From assembly GCF_009017415.1 (NCBI RefSeq), contig NC_092408.1, positions 4,030,001 through 4,094,000 on the forward strand: DNA of 64,000 nucleotides, given 5' to 3'. Below the pieces are notes generated by a model that ran no database searches, had not been told where the DNA came from, and saw only the letters and a list, made by a program, of their open reading frames with translations. Of this stretch, positions 1-10,626 are shown in pieces; the first letter of the stretch is position 1, and the number at the start of each line of letters is the position of its first letter. The DNA comes from Aspergillus flavus. Its lineage: Eukaryota > Ascomycota > Eurotiomycetes > Eurotiales > Aspergillaceae. The translations under genes and the position numbers were made by a program.

Positions 1-723
1 CCTCATTTCCTTCCAACTAACGGGGAACATCATATTGCCTGCCTCGCTACGAGCCATAACAACGCCCAGATCGTTGCGCGCAGTAGTCAAATAGTAGAAA
101 CTCTGATCACCGAGGGAGATAACGGTTCCACGGACAATATCACCAACGCGGAACATCTCGTCCATAACGACGCGGTCTTTCTCAACAGCACGCACATCTT
201 CCTTCCGAATAAGAGCCTGGAAGCGGAGCTCGTCGGAACTGCTATGGTTCTCGGGATTGGCGGCGGAGGAGAGAATCGCCTCGATGTTGTCGTTATCGGA
301 CGTTGTCTGTGAGGGGGTGACACCCTGGGTGCTGCCCGATTCATCCAACACAACGAGGATAGACACCGTAGCCTGACGTTTCTGGACCCTCGTCACGCGC
401 GCCAGCACCACCGAATCGACTGCGGGGAGGGTGTTATATTTCACTTTGGGCTTGGGGGTAGCGGAAGTTGCCGCTGGTTTGGCGCCGGGTGCTGTGGTTA
501 CGGGTTTGGAGGCATTGCCTGTTCCAGGAGCCCTGATCGAGCGAGAAACGCTTAGAGTAGCTTTGCCTTTGGAGCCAGGGTGCGCTGGTTCGACGACGAC
601 TGGGCCGGCGATGGAGGCGTAGACATTGGATTGTTGTACGTGTGTGCCTGGACCGGCGGAGTAGGAGGTCACTGGGCCCAGACGTTGGCCTGGAATGGCC
701 AGGGCTGGGAGTGTGCTTGCCAT
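1..723 (-). CDS. CSL4: Exosome complex component Csl4, 3' end missing
   Basis: The reading frame starts at the ATG at 723-721 (MASTLPALAIPGQRLGPV) and stays open to the window edge, so the C-terminus lies outside. The N-terminal PGQRLG segment is typical of the Csl4 N-terminal domain. A low-complexity Ala/Pro/Lys linker follows, then an S1-type RNA-binding domain beginning near residue 110 (VVLARVTRVQKRQATVSI) and ending with the conserved GDIVRGTVISLGDQ and YYLTTARNDLGVV segments. Csl4 is one of the three S1/KH cap subunits of the RNA exosome, which processes and degrades RNA 3' to 5' in nucleus and cytoplasm. No intron is needed in the visible part. The family assignment comes from remembered motifs; the order of blocks fits fungal Csl4 well. 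Confidence 0.85.
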   Translation of the reverse strand, partial: MASTLPALAIPGQRLGPVTSYSAGPGTHVQQSNVYASIAGPVVVEPAHPGSKGKATLSVSRSIRAPGTGNASKPVTTAPGAKPAATSATPKPKVKYNTLPAVDSVVLARVTRVQKRQATVSILVVLDESGSTQGVTPSQTTSDNDNIEAILSSAANPENHSSSDELRFQALIRKEDVRAVEKDRVVMDEMFRVGDIVRGTVISLGDQSFYYLTTARNDLGVVMARSEAGNMMFPVSWKEMR

Positions 724-1903
724 CTCTGGACAATGGCACGAATAAAAGAAGTATATAAATGTATGATGAGGGAAAACTGGAGCTTCGCTCTTTTGAGGGA
801 CGCAAGCGAAAACTTGTCGGCGGTGGAGAAAAGCTTTCCCGGTGGGTCCACTGCTAGCTCTCTTTACCGCCTACCCGCTGCGGAGTGATCTATATGAGGT
901 CCCTTTACTCCGTACTAGGGCTTCACTTGGAGCGGTCTTAGTCTTCCACGGATAGATGGACTACTAACTAGCATCTTTCTTAGATCCGATATGTTGAATT
1001 TGACTTAAATTCCAGTCAGTGGGCATCTAGAAGAGTTAAATATGCTTCCGTGCCGCAATCTTTCGATGTGCTAAAGGTACACAGGCGGACACATCAAACT
1101 TCCTGATATTGCTCTTGCGTACAACCTCAACAGTATATATAGTTCTCGACTCTTCCAACCTTCATTGGATGCCTTACTCCTAGGATACCACATTGTCAAC
1201 ACGCGCTATCCGGTAACACTCTGACTTTGCATAATCCAGGGCCAGTGTGTCTGTCCTATATGGCCGAAAACGTATGGTCCTGGAGCCCGATGAGACTAGG
1301 CGTATCGTGACTCTAGAGGTCAACTGCAGAGTGCACCGATTTCGCTTTGAGGTGTTATATTTGAATCGTCCTGGGCCAAGTCTGGTCCTGTTGCGGCAAG
1401 TATGAGTTCGAACAGTGCCAATAAGGCTTTGGCGATGAGGGTAAGTGGTCATTCGATACTTGCAGATCCGTCTCGCTATTGGCCATGCTCTGAGAAGCTG
1501 CAACAATCGATGTTCCGTGTTTTTGGAGATCCATATCGATGACTGAATAGCAAGTCTAGGCAGTCAAGCAAATGCTTCGCTCTGGACTGAGTCGAAAACG
1601 CGTCGGTCGGGAAGTGATATAGGTTTCCGCATGGCTGGCGCTAGTGAATGGCTTATAAGCACTCAAACATGCCAAATCTCAATAACAGGAGAACCCCACA
1701 AGTAAAATAGATGTAAATGTGTAAAAGGATGGGTGAGGGTTGCCTCCTCGTCGCACACCTGTCGCGGAGTGGTATATCTCTCACCACCCCAAGATTTGAT
1801 TCAGGTAGTGTTTGATGCCTCGAGCATAGGCTCCCGGTGAAAACGGAGCTTTTATATAGAACCGTTCTCCATGCTAACGACCTAAAATTATGGGCAGATC
1901 AGG
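724..1903. other. Intergenic region, no gene recognised
   Basis: This stretch lies upstream of the leftward Csl4 gene and holds its promoter. A 108-codon leftward open frame at 1180-1506 is rich in Arg/Thr, has no recognisable motif and no flanking exons, and is judged a chance frame. Nothing else is supported. Confidence 0.5.
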
Positions 1904-2113
1904 TTACCTTTCCCGAGCCCTTAGCACACTGCGTCCTTGCCGAAACAGATCCCTAATAGCCTTCGTTACTGTTTGGTTATCGAGCTTCGGAGTCGTAGTT
2001 GGAAGACTGGTCTTTGTGCGACCACAGGGTACACCATGAATCCACTGCGTGAAAAGCTCATACTTATCCTTCGGGTTGTCTTTGAAGTCATAGAACATTG
2101 GTTTGTCGGTCAA
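1904..2113 (-). pseudogene. Possible remnant of an unrecognised gene
   Basis: A leftward open frame of 69 codons has protein-like composition (for example ELFTQWIHGVP and IRDLFRQGRSVLRARER). A second protein-like stretch, HGERFYIKAPFSPGAYARG, lies just downstream around 1800-1880, but the two are not joined in frame by any splice pair I could find. There are stops upstream in the same frame and no start exon. It may be the decayed 3' end of a gene. It lies directly downstream of the reductase at 2390-3631 on the same strand but is not part of that protein, which ends cleanly. I do not recognise the family. Confidence 0.25.
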
Positions 2114-2389
2114 TCTAGATCACCTTACACGACAGCTTTGGAGGTCCGAGCATTCATTGTTGAGTGGGATAAGAAGCCCGGGTCATAGACTCGTTAAACT
2201 TGATTGCATGGCCGGAGGACAAGGCAGACTGATACCTATTGTAAGTCTGTGGAGTGTAAAGAAGATATTGTTTGCTTTCATAGTCATACAAATGAGGAAA
2301 TAGTGCATCTAATTATTTCATTTATATCAGAGGGAGAGTCGATATTATACTAGTATCATTCACGTCAAACAAATTAGAGCGCCAATCAC

Positions 2390-3631
2390 CTAGAGAGTAA
2401 CAACTATCTTCTTCGCTGAAACGCCAGCTTTCTGCACCTTCAGCCCATGCTCGATTTCACTCAACCCATGACCTACAACCACAGGGTCAGGCTTTGCCTG
2501 CAACTGTCCACTGGCCAATGCCTCGGGGACAAACTTCCCCCAAATAGCTTCTCCCATCTCTTCGTTCGGGGTTGTGGCGATTTCATAACAGAATACTGGA
2601 GAGATTAGCGATATGTACAACTATGTGATGGCACGGGATAAGACATACCAAAGATGGGGTCAAACCCCTCCGATGGCTTCTGACGAGTTTGCACAGCAGC
2701 AACCTTAACCTGACGGCCTACACGCTTCAGGATCTCAGTGATCGGCTCAAAACTGGGTTCTTCGGAGATAGCATCAAAGACTCCAGCGAGATCGCTGCCT
2801 TCAAGCTCCTTGACAACGTCCTCGACTACAGACGGGGATCTGTAATCAAACACGGCACTAGCCCCTAGGGCTTTGACAAACTCATGATTAGCTGGCGAGG
2901 CAGTACTGATTACTTTCAGTCCCGAAGCAACGGCGAATTGGATAGTGACTGCACCGACGGAGGACGCCCCTCCCCAGACGAGGAGTGCCTTTTCGGTGGG
3001 CTTAGGGTCTGATGATGGCAGGTAAGGAAGACCCAAATATTTAGGAAGGTAAAGACCGGCTGTCGCTGTCGAGACGGCCACAGGTAGCACAACAGCTTGC
3101 TCGAAGCTCATGGAATCCGGAATCACAGATGTGAAAACTTCCTCAGCCAGAGGATAGAGCTGGAATGCGCCTTTTGCTGGGTCTTGGTCTCTTAATGACT
3201 GGGAGTGCCTATACACGATGTCAGTAATCATGAGCGCAGTAGAAGCCCTATGACGAAGCTTACGAAATGACACGTTGACCCTTCTTGAAACGGGTTACTT
3301 CTTCACCAACTTCTTCAATTATTCCTGCGAAATCGATTCCGATCACGATCGGCCATGTCTTAATGAAAGGTGCACCAGCCCTAATATGTTAGCTGGCGTG
3401 CGGGTTAAACTCTTGGGCGTTTGTCAATTGCTTACTGAATTTTCCAGTCCGCTGGGTTCTAGGTTGAGTGGTTAGTACATATATGGACATTCAATTAGAT
3501 ATCATGCTCACAATAGCCACGGCTTGGTTCTTGACTACCAGTTGCTTAGGGCCAGGTTTTGGCATCGGTGCAGGACCAACCCGAAAGGGCTGGCCTTCGG
3601 CATCGAACCAGGCAGCTTGGTTCAGAGACAT
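2390..3631 (-). CDS. ToxD-like zinc-binding-dehydrogenase-family oxidoreductase
   Basis: Five exons (3631-3512, 3458-3436, 3380-3264, 3208-2649, 2595-2390) join with GT-AG junctions into a 341-residue medium-chain dehydrogenase/reductase. The start MSLNQAAWFDAEG and the segments NPADWKIQAG, GIDFAGIIEEVG, LLVWGGASSVGAVTIQFA (nucleotide-binding loop, around residue 165) and KVISTASPANHEFVKALGA mark the fungal ToxD/trans-enoyl-reductase-like branch. These enzymes reduce C=C or C=O bonds with NAD(P)H. The structural zinc Cys cluster is not seen, as usual for this branch. Members are often tailoring enzymes in secondary-metabolite clusters or stand-alone detoxifying reductases. The neighbours include two regulators but no PKS or NRPS is visible, so a cluster role is only a guess. 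Confidence 0.85.
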
Positions 3632-5203
3632 GATGAATATGAGAGTAAGTAAAGTAGACAGTAATGCTCGTTATTTACAGAAAAAATGACTACCTCTAAG
3701 GTACTACAAGCTCTTTTATAATAGAGTAGAAATTCAATTATTAATTAGTAGATGAGGCTAACTATGACAACAATTAGTAATTCCAGTTGAGTCTCATAAG
3801 CAGGTTGGTAATATGACAAACGATACTTTTTGGCCCCCATGGATTAAATGGCGCAATTGTTATCCCAGTTAGGATATCAATCGATGTTAGGGCAAAAGCC
3901 TTGAGTTTGATTCTCAAGCTTAAGACCGACGTTCATTAGCACGTATGATATTGTGCTTTAGTCGAAGTGAAATCGGCTTTAATGTTTAAGTCCGATAGTA
4001 CCCCATGTGGCCGCCGAATACTCTCCATTTTGCAATTTCCTTTTTAAGATACGATCATCTAGTTAAGTTTAAATAAATAAAATAAAATCAAAATCAAAAT
4101 ATGAAGAGAGAGAGAGAGAGAGAGAGAACAAGGAAAGCCCGGAGAACATTGTCAATGGTCAGCTCCGACACGCAGTTTCTGGTAGAATGACAGTGACCTT
4201 CTTAGGGCTCGCAAAGCAAACGCGCAAAAATGGCTCACCATGTTGATATCGTCTATGGAATCGCACTGTGTGGATATAATCTTAGGGTTCACTTTTTACA
4301 AGATATTGTTCTCTCTCTCAATCCCGCTCGGCCAAATTGCCATGGACATCAAGGTCGCGCCTTGACTACCTTATTACCAACATCAGATATCTAAGTGGCA
4401 TTGACATCCTCCCTCCTCAGTGCTATGCCACGATGTGCCATCATAAAGAGAATTGGCATTGGCTACGAAACATGGAAATATGTCCCGCTTTATCCCTTGC
4501 GCATTCATGGTGGAGTGATGCATTCGAGAGATGAGGTATGCCGACCCATCCTAAACAAGGACACGTCTTTCAAGTGCAGCTGCCAAATTAACTCTTCACT
4601 ACTTTCCAAACTGCTGGGAGGCGATCCCTTGTCAAACGAAGGGTGAACCCCCCACAACCATAGAAACATTCCGGCTCGTGGAAATGTCTCAACCACATAA
4701 CTGTTGAGGCAGTGGCTTCTCACAGGCCTGCAGATAGTGTCGTGTCATCTTCTATAGTCAGTCTGAAGATAGTCTAACCAGTCTAGCGACCCACGATAAT
4801 CCTGTATCTCTACTAAGATTTGGTATAGCATCGGCTGGCTGCGGCCACAGTGGTGGACGGTGTCTGAGTTCTTGATGCCTTACGACGTAATTCACAATTT
4901 GGGCTGGTGCCGTGAACAATCCACAGTGAAGACTAAATGGAAAGTATTTTGAAGTGAATTAAGACATATCACCTATCCGGCCATATTCATATATAAATAT
5001 GCGTATCCAAGGTAACGACAATACTAGCCGGACGGAAATGATAGGAAAAGCTCCAATAGTGAACAGCCAATATTCGTACGCAATTGTTCACGTTGTACTC
5101 TTAATACCAGGAACAGAACAAATAAAATTGATTTCCCCCATCAAATGTAACGCGCGAATTTCTGATGAAATAAATTTGTAGTTCTGATACTGACGATCCC
5201 ACA
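3632..5203. other. Intergenic region between reductase and regulator
   Basis: AT-rich spacer containing the reductase promoter and the 3' flank of the regulator at 5204. It includes an (AG)n microsatellite near 4105. Open frames of 60-83 codons on both strands at 4337-4723 overlap one another and show no motif. Confidence 0.5.
4105..4127. repeat. (AG)n microsatellite
   Basis: About eleven perfect AG dinucleotide units follow an AT-rich, A-rich leader at 4060-4100. Confidence 0.9.
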
Positions 5204-7026
5204 TCATAACGTAGGCAGGGCTGTAGACTCATAGCTAGGCGGATATGACAAGGTGACACCTGGATCAGCCGCTTGAGCCAGAGAGGCGTTGATCATTTGC
5301 TGAGTTTTTTGAAAGTCAGTGTAGTGCGCATCGTTGGGTTGGACTACCGTTCGAATACAGGAGAAGAATGTATTTAATTCCGAAATCACGGTTCCTTGGC
5401 CAAATGAATTTGATCTTCTCGTGGTTTGGCTTACTTGCTCGGAGTGGGTAAGGGAAAGCGAAGCCAGAATCTTTGCAGTTGGCAGTCCGTATAAAGCAAG
5501 CTAAGTAGGAAGAATTTCATCAACAATTTGTCTCTTGCATGTACGTGATTCACATTAAACGTATCAGGCATGAAGGAGATTTCTGCAACTCACTCTCCAG
5601 GCGTAATCGGAACGGTATTCTTCTAGGCTACCCAAGGACTGCACACCACAGATCGTCGTCTCAAGAGTTATCCGACACATATCCCCGAGAGTGTAGAGCT
5701 GTCCTGGTAGCAGATGCTTCCAGATGTATACTTGTGTGTATAGGTATTCCAAATAGGCTATTAATAAGATATAGCCTTGATGTGGCAACCTCTGTATTTG
5801 CCAATTCTCCGGTTGTACACTGCAAGAAATTTTCAACGACTGCCACACGCCCTTTAGCAGTCTGGACATATTTCTAAAATACATTAGTTCATAGATGCAC
5901 ACTATGAAAGTGCTCCGAGACGTACTCAGGTGTAGAGCCTTCGGGGCTGTCATGTAATGTCGACCTCGCGACATGGGCGTCTTCGCGTACTATGCTCATG
6001 ACGAAACTGACCTTTTCTATAAGTGATGCTGGGGACGACAGGGAGTGACTCAACCTAGTTGAGATATAGAGACTGATCCCATCGGCTGCTTGGAAGGCCA
6101 AGATAATGTTGTCTAGATCCATACAGTACTGTCTTGGGATTCGTGGTGGTCGATTCGCTAGCGTTGTTATGGTTTTGTCTAGGGTATAAGCTGTCAGGAA
6201 CAACTGTTGGCGGATATGCATCACTGTGATGACCTGGTTTCTTAAGGACGGTTTGTGCAGCCCAATGGTAAATAGTACGTTTCCAATATCTCCTAACCTC
6301 CGCCAAACACGTCGACCTATCGAAGTTGAGATCATATATTAGCGCCAAGCTTTCCAGGTATACCGATTAGATTCACTCACTTTTGCCACCGTAGATCCTA
6401 ATCAGCAATATGATGTCTTGGATTAAGAGCCATAAGTAAAGTTCAGTTTTGGTGCCGGTCATTTCCTGAAACCGTATACATGTGTTGACGGCGTGAGTCA
6501 GGTCTTTTAGGATTGTCTCCCTTGCTCGAGAGTCTCGCCGTGATACATCACTATCAAAGCCCGATGAGCCATTTCTTACAGTTAGGGACAGAGCGACGGT
6601 AGCATATACGATACCAATCGCGTCCCACCGCAGGCAATCCTGATCATCTAGATCTTGTCGAGTGTGGCCGTCGGGACCGATGTCGTTGGCAAGCCATCTC
6701 GGAGAAACCTTGGAGTTACGAAACACTCTTTCCACAGTATCAAACCCCCAAGTACTCACTTGCCCGAGAAATGTATGAGACTGCAACTGTGTGAAGTAGG
6801 CGAGAAAGGAACAGACGAGTGGCTTCATAAGAAAACCGGGGGTAGCTGGTGGGAGAGAGTCTAGGAGTTGTTGGAATGAGGCAGAACTTTTAATGTAGAA
6901 CAGAACCTGATAGGCAGCGGAGATTGTTTCCAAATCATCAGGTGATTGACCCCTATGCGGAATAGAAGAACCGCTAGCTTGGGAAGCATTGCCGATCGAC
7001 TGGTATCCTGTTTGCCGGGGCTCCAT
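5204..7026 (-). CDS. Fungal-specific transcription-factor-domain protein, no zinc cluster seen
   Basis: Exons 7026-6381, 6316-5926, 5873-5594 and 5500-5204 sum to 1614 nt (537 residues plus stop) with GT-AG junctions. The protein aligns by eye along its length with the regulator encoded at 8221-10626, with matching intron positions. For example RRVWRRLGDIGNVLFTIG, FLTAYTLDKTITTLANRPPR and the C-terminal block LYGLPTAKILASL have counterparts there. This is the middle homology region typical of Zn2Cys6 regulators. The ATG at 7026 is preceded directly by an in-frame TAA, and no Cys6 cluster is seen in the upstream few hundred bases. The protein therefore appears to lack its own DNA-binding finger, unless a distant exon splices into the first few codons. 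It is likely nuclear; the target is unknown. Confidence 0.75.
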
Positions 7027-8220
7027 TTAGAGGTTCTTGTAAGTCACAGCGCCGTTGCGTATTGGCAATCAATGGAGACATGTTGTATGTATCGTAAATC
7101 GTAAATCGGCCACCTGCATTTATTTCTCTTACCACTCAGGCGATTGCGCTTCTAAGACAACAGTCTCACTCGTTCCATGTCAATAGCCCCCTTTCATGTC
7201 TCAACTGCCGATCACTTTGTAGGAAGTCGCCAGCACCTGCCTTTGAAGCAAGGCGCGGCGGTCCGTGAACATTCCTAGACCTTGCAGAAGCACGTACATA
7301 AAAGTCCAGTCAACCGTGGTACTACCAGCCATGGCTTTCTGTCACAAAAAGCAAAAGATTGCCTGTCTAGGCCACCGATCATGCCGTAATACTGCGTCTA
7401 CGCTGGTTCAGCCAGCCTCAATGCAGTCATGATCGAGTCCCACGAGTTCACATTGGCTTACCTACGGCATGTTAGACTGTAGGTTAGATCATGTTTATCA
7501 TTAATGTGGCTGGCTGAGGATCGAAGCCTCATAGGTCATGAGTATGATCGTAACTTATATTTAGATTATTATAATGCGACCGTCGCATTGTGATCCAGAC
7601 CGCAGCCAGGCGAGTGAGTACCCACCCTAGAACCGGAAAATATATCCGTTAAATTAGCCACCTCGTAATACATCCGGTTTCTAGAAATATCCCTTCTGAA
7701 TACAAGCGCGTATGACTTCTTCCCTTTCAATTTAGACTAGTTGAAAGCATAGGTCTGTAGAGGTAGTATAGAGGATCTTCTACCGATTATAAGATTGCCT
7801 ATGAAAATAGTGTTTCACTATCCGCGGGCCGCAAGCTTCCGTACCGCTGGGATCCGAACCCTAATGGAAGGTTTAGCTGGAAACGGCTTGGTCTTGGGTT
7901 CAAGAACCGAACATGACAACCGAAGTGAGACCCACGAATGGGCCCTAGCTACATAGTAGAGATCGGACATACCGGACGACCGTTCCCAACACCCGGTGTC
8001 AAAGTGTCATGCATTCAAGGGCTGTTGCGAGTGAATACCCGTCACGGTTAATGCCAGCCTTCCAGGGCACGGATGCCTAATTGTACAAGTGCACATTGTC
8101 ATGTATCCAGCCCGTTAACTCATCGATCTTCTTCCATCCATTTGGGGTCTACAATGCCCAAAATCTAATCTTCTTATCGCGATCCCGTCAAGGAACATAC
8201 GACTGAAGGGCCAACATATA
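7027..8220. promoter_or_regulatory. Shared intergenic region between divergent regulator genes
   Basis: 1.2 kb separates the starts of the two head-to-head paralogs, so it must carry both promoters. No clear TATA box or repeated operator could be picked out. A 43-codon leftward frame near 7202-7333 is too short to support as a gene. Confidence 0.5.
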
Positions 8221-10626
8221 ATGATCCGTCGTAATGGCAAGAGAGGCTCCTGCGAACCGTGTCGGAAGTCGAAGATCAAATGTGACCATGAGTTTCCTAT
8301 TTGTCGAAGATGTCAATATCGTGGTATGATCACCAGTTGTATATATCATCCAGCGCCAATGGCTCGGCCAGATTCACGACGGCATCGTCATCACGATCCT
8401 CAAAGACTATCGCAGCTCATCGCATCCCCTACAGTTCGTTTGGGTGACAGGGGCAGTATCACTGAAGATATGTACGTGTGTTTCATTCTTTTTTAATTCT
8501 TCGGGTTATATGATTGGCTTTGGACGTTCTGGGGTATTCGAGATTGTGGCATACATGCCTTGGAGACTGGCTGGCAAAGTATGCTAAGAAAAGGGGAGCG
8601 GCCTGGCAGGCAATGGGTCGAATATCAGGGAAGGGGTTTCTACAACCATGACGGCCCCGTATAAGCTTATAAGAGGTTAATACTGACCTCATTTCTCAAA
8701 GACAAGTCTATCAAGGTGGCTTGGTTCCCCAGGCTAGTGGTATATACCGGGCCAACTCCCCGCCGTGCTCACCCACCATTCTCGACATATGCAACACAGA
8801 CGTTCAACAAGGGTCTGCACTCTTAAAGTGCCTTAATGGTATTTCAGCCCTTGCAAAGCTCGCGAAACGGTACATCCGATTGCGGAGCCATATGATCCCA
8901 GTCCCGGCTTTTCTGGCACAAACGGCCATCGCGTCCTTAGAAGAGGATCCTTCGATCGAAAAAATGAGCACCAGAGATCGACTTGCAAAGTCCATTCTGA
9001 TCACCGGAAATACATGTCGTGAACTAGAGCTAGAGGTATATACATCCTCCAATACGTTCTGCAAAATGTTCACGGGGCCTGCATTACGCTGGGAAGCGCT
9101 GGGGCTGCTCTTTACATGGGCCGCCCTTGCTCTGTTAAACTCACCAGCGGATGACAGTCTCGCCGCAAAGCTTATAGCGGCTCATGAGGCTAACAAGGCT
9201 GGAGGTGTTTCGACAATGGTGTACTGCAGTAATTTATGCATCTCACTATGTAAAGAATATGCACCTGCGAGTGAGGTTCTCCTATGGCTGCTGCACGAAA
9301 GTCTGACCCTCACATTACAATTCTACGGCGATTGCAGTAAGTTCGCCATTTACACCCATCAAGCCATCATAGCCGCACTGAAGGCATCACTACACTTCTA
9401 TGGAAAGCTTATTGTTCTAGGTCATCAGGCATGGCAGCGCCTAAGCGACTTGGCTACTGAAGTCCTAGACCCAACTATAGTCAAGCTTGGCGCGAGAATT
9501 CCCTTTATCTTTACCCAGACACGAAGGAAGATTATAGCTTCTGCGTACTGGATAGACAAAAGTTTGGCAAGTCTACACGGTCAAGTCCCGCGAATTACTT
9601 GCCTCCCGCAGGATTTTGAAACCCCGCTTGATATCGATGATGATGAGCTTCTTATGAAGGGATTTGATTTGCTACATCCGCATAGCAGTGACTGGAACCA
9701 ATCCGGGTATACCTGCCCAGCTACATATATTCGCGCCAGATATATCTTGGGCGCTTTTCGAGATGAGCTATTTCAATTATCCCTCATAGCGTCTACTGCC
9801 GATAGACCCCCAAAGCTAGAGTAAGCTATGAATTCGTTCTCTTCGTTGCTCGCTATGTTTTACTTATGGTTTTCTAGGGATTTATCTCGGCGCTATAGGG
9901 CCGCTTGGCTGGAGATGCCGAACAAGCTGCATTACAGAGACACCGACCAGGTCGAGGCGATGCCCTACATGACTTCCTTCCCCCAGCTACTACTCTTCCT
10001 GGATTATCTTCAGGGTGAATATCTTATTTATAAAGAGCTCGGTGGCACTATTGAGAGCACGAGACCTCAGCTTCTCTGGCATTGCAAAAGAACCCTCAAT
10101 ATAGTGATCAGCCTGTTTGCGTCACCGAAGATGAGGGCACAGACTAGTCCGTTGGAACGTATCCGCGTTGTGAGTTTTCTGTCCACCACATATACTAGTG
10201 GCCATGGCTTCTCAATATACTAAGACGCTTCTGTTTATATTACAGGGAGTATTATATGGTGTCCCATGTGCCGAGTACCTTATCCTCACTTTGAAGGAGC
10301 ACAGTGGAGAAAACGAACTAAAAGATCATTTACCATCTCCATTGGAGCTTATACGCAATATCAGTGCTTTCATCAGTTCCTTGAATCAAGAGTACCATGC
10401 TGATGATCAGCTTAAACTTTTCTACATCAACACATATCGGAGTTTAGAGTGCGCCTTAAATGATATTCTAAATTCGAAGCAGATATACACCCTTGGCTTC
10501 AGTTCCGGTACTAGTTCATCGACCATTTCCCCTGGCTCTGAGATTTCGAAAGGCAACAATAACATTGGAAGCGAGTTAATTGATTGGACGGATGACCTTA
10601 AGTGGACTGGACGAAGCCATGTCTAA
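8221..10626 (+). CDS. Zn(II)2Cys6 fungal transcription factor
   Basis: Exons 8221-8471, 8702-9336, 9421-9820, 9878-10169 and 10246-10626 sum to 1959 nt (652 residues). Residues 10-37 form a zinc binuclear cluster, CEPCRKSKIKC then CRRCQYRGMITSC (spacing C-x2-C-x6-C-x6-C-x2-C-x8-C), preceded by basic residues and followed by an Arg/His-rich linker. The remainder is the regulatory middle homology region (RRKIIASAYWIDKSLASLHGQ) and a C-terminal helical part. The first intron is long for this window (230 nt). The intron at 9337-9420 is a multiple of three and could be read through, but its place matches the intron in the paralog at 5204-7026. Such proteins bind CGG-type sites as dimers. It probably regulates nearby genes or its paralog (inference). 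Confidence 0.85.

Noticed and set aside
434..805. 123-codon leftward frame
   Set aside because: Shadow of the Csl4 coding sequence in another frame of the same strand.
1180..1506. 108-codon leftward frame
   Set aside because: Arg/Thr-rich, no motif, no adjoining exon; fits a chance frame.
2390..10626. Secondary-metabolite gene cluster (reductase plus two regulators)
   Set aside because: No PKS, NRPS, terpene synthase, P450 or transporter is visible within the window on either side, so a cluster cannot be supported.
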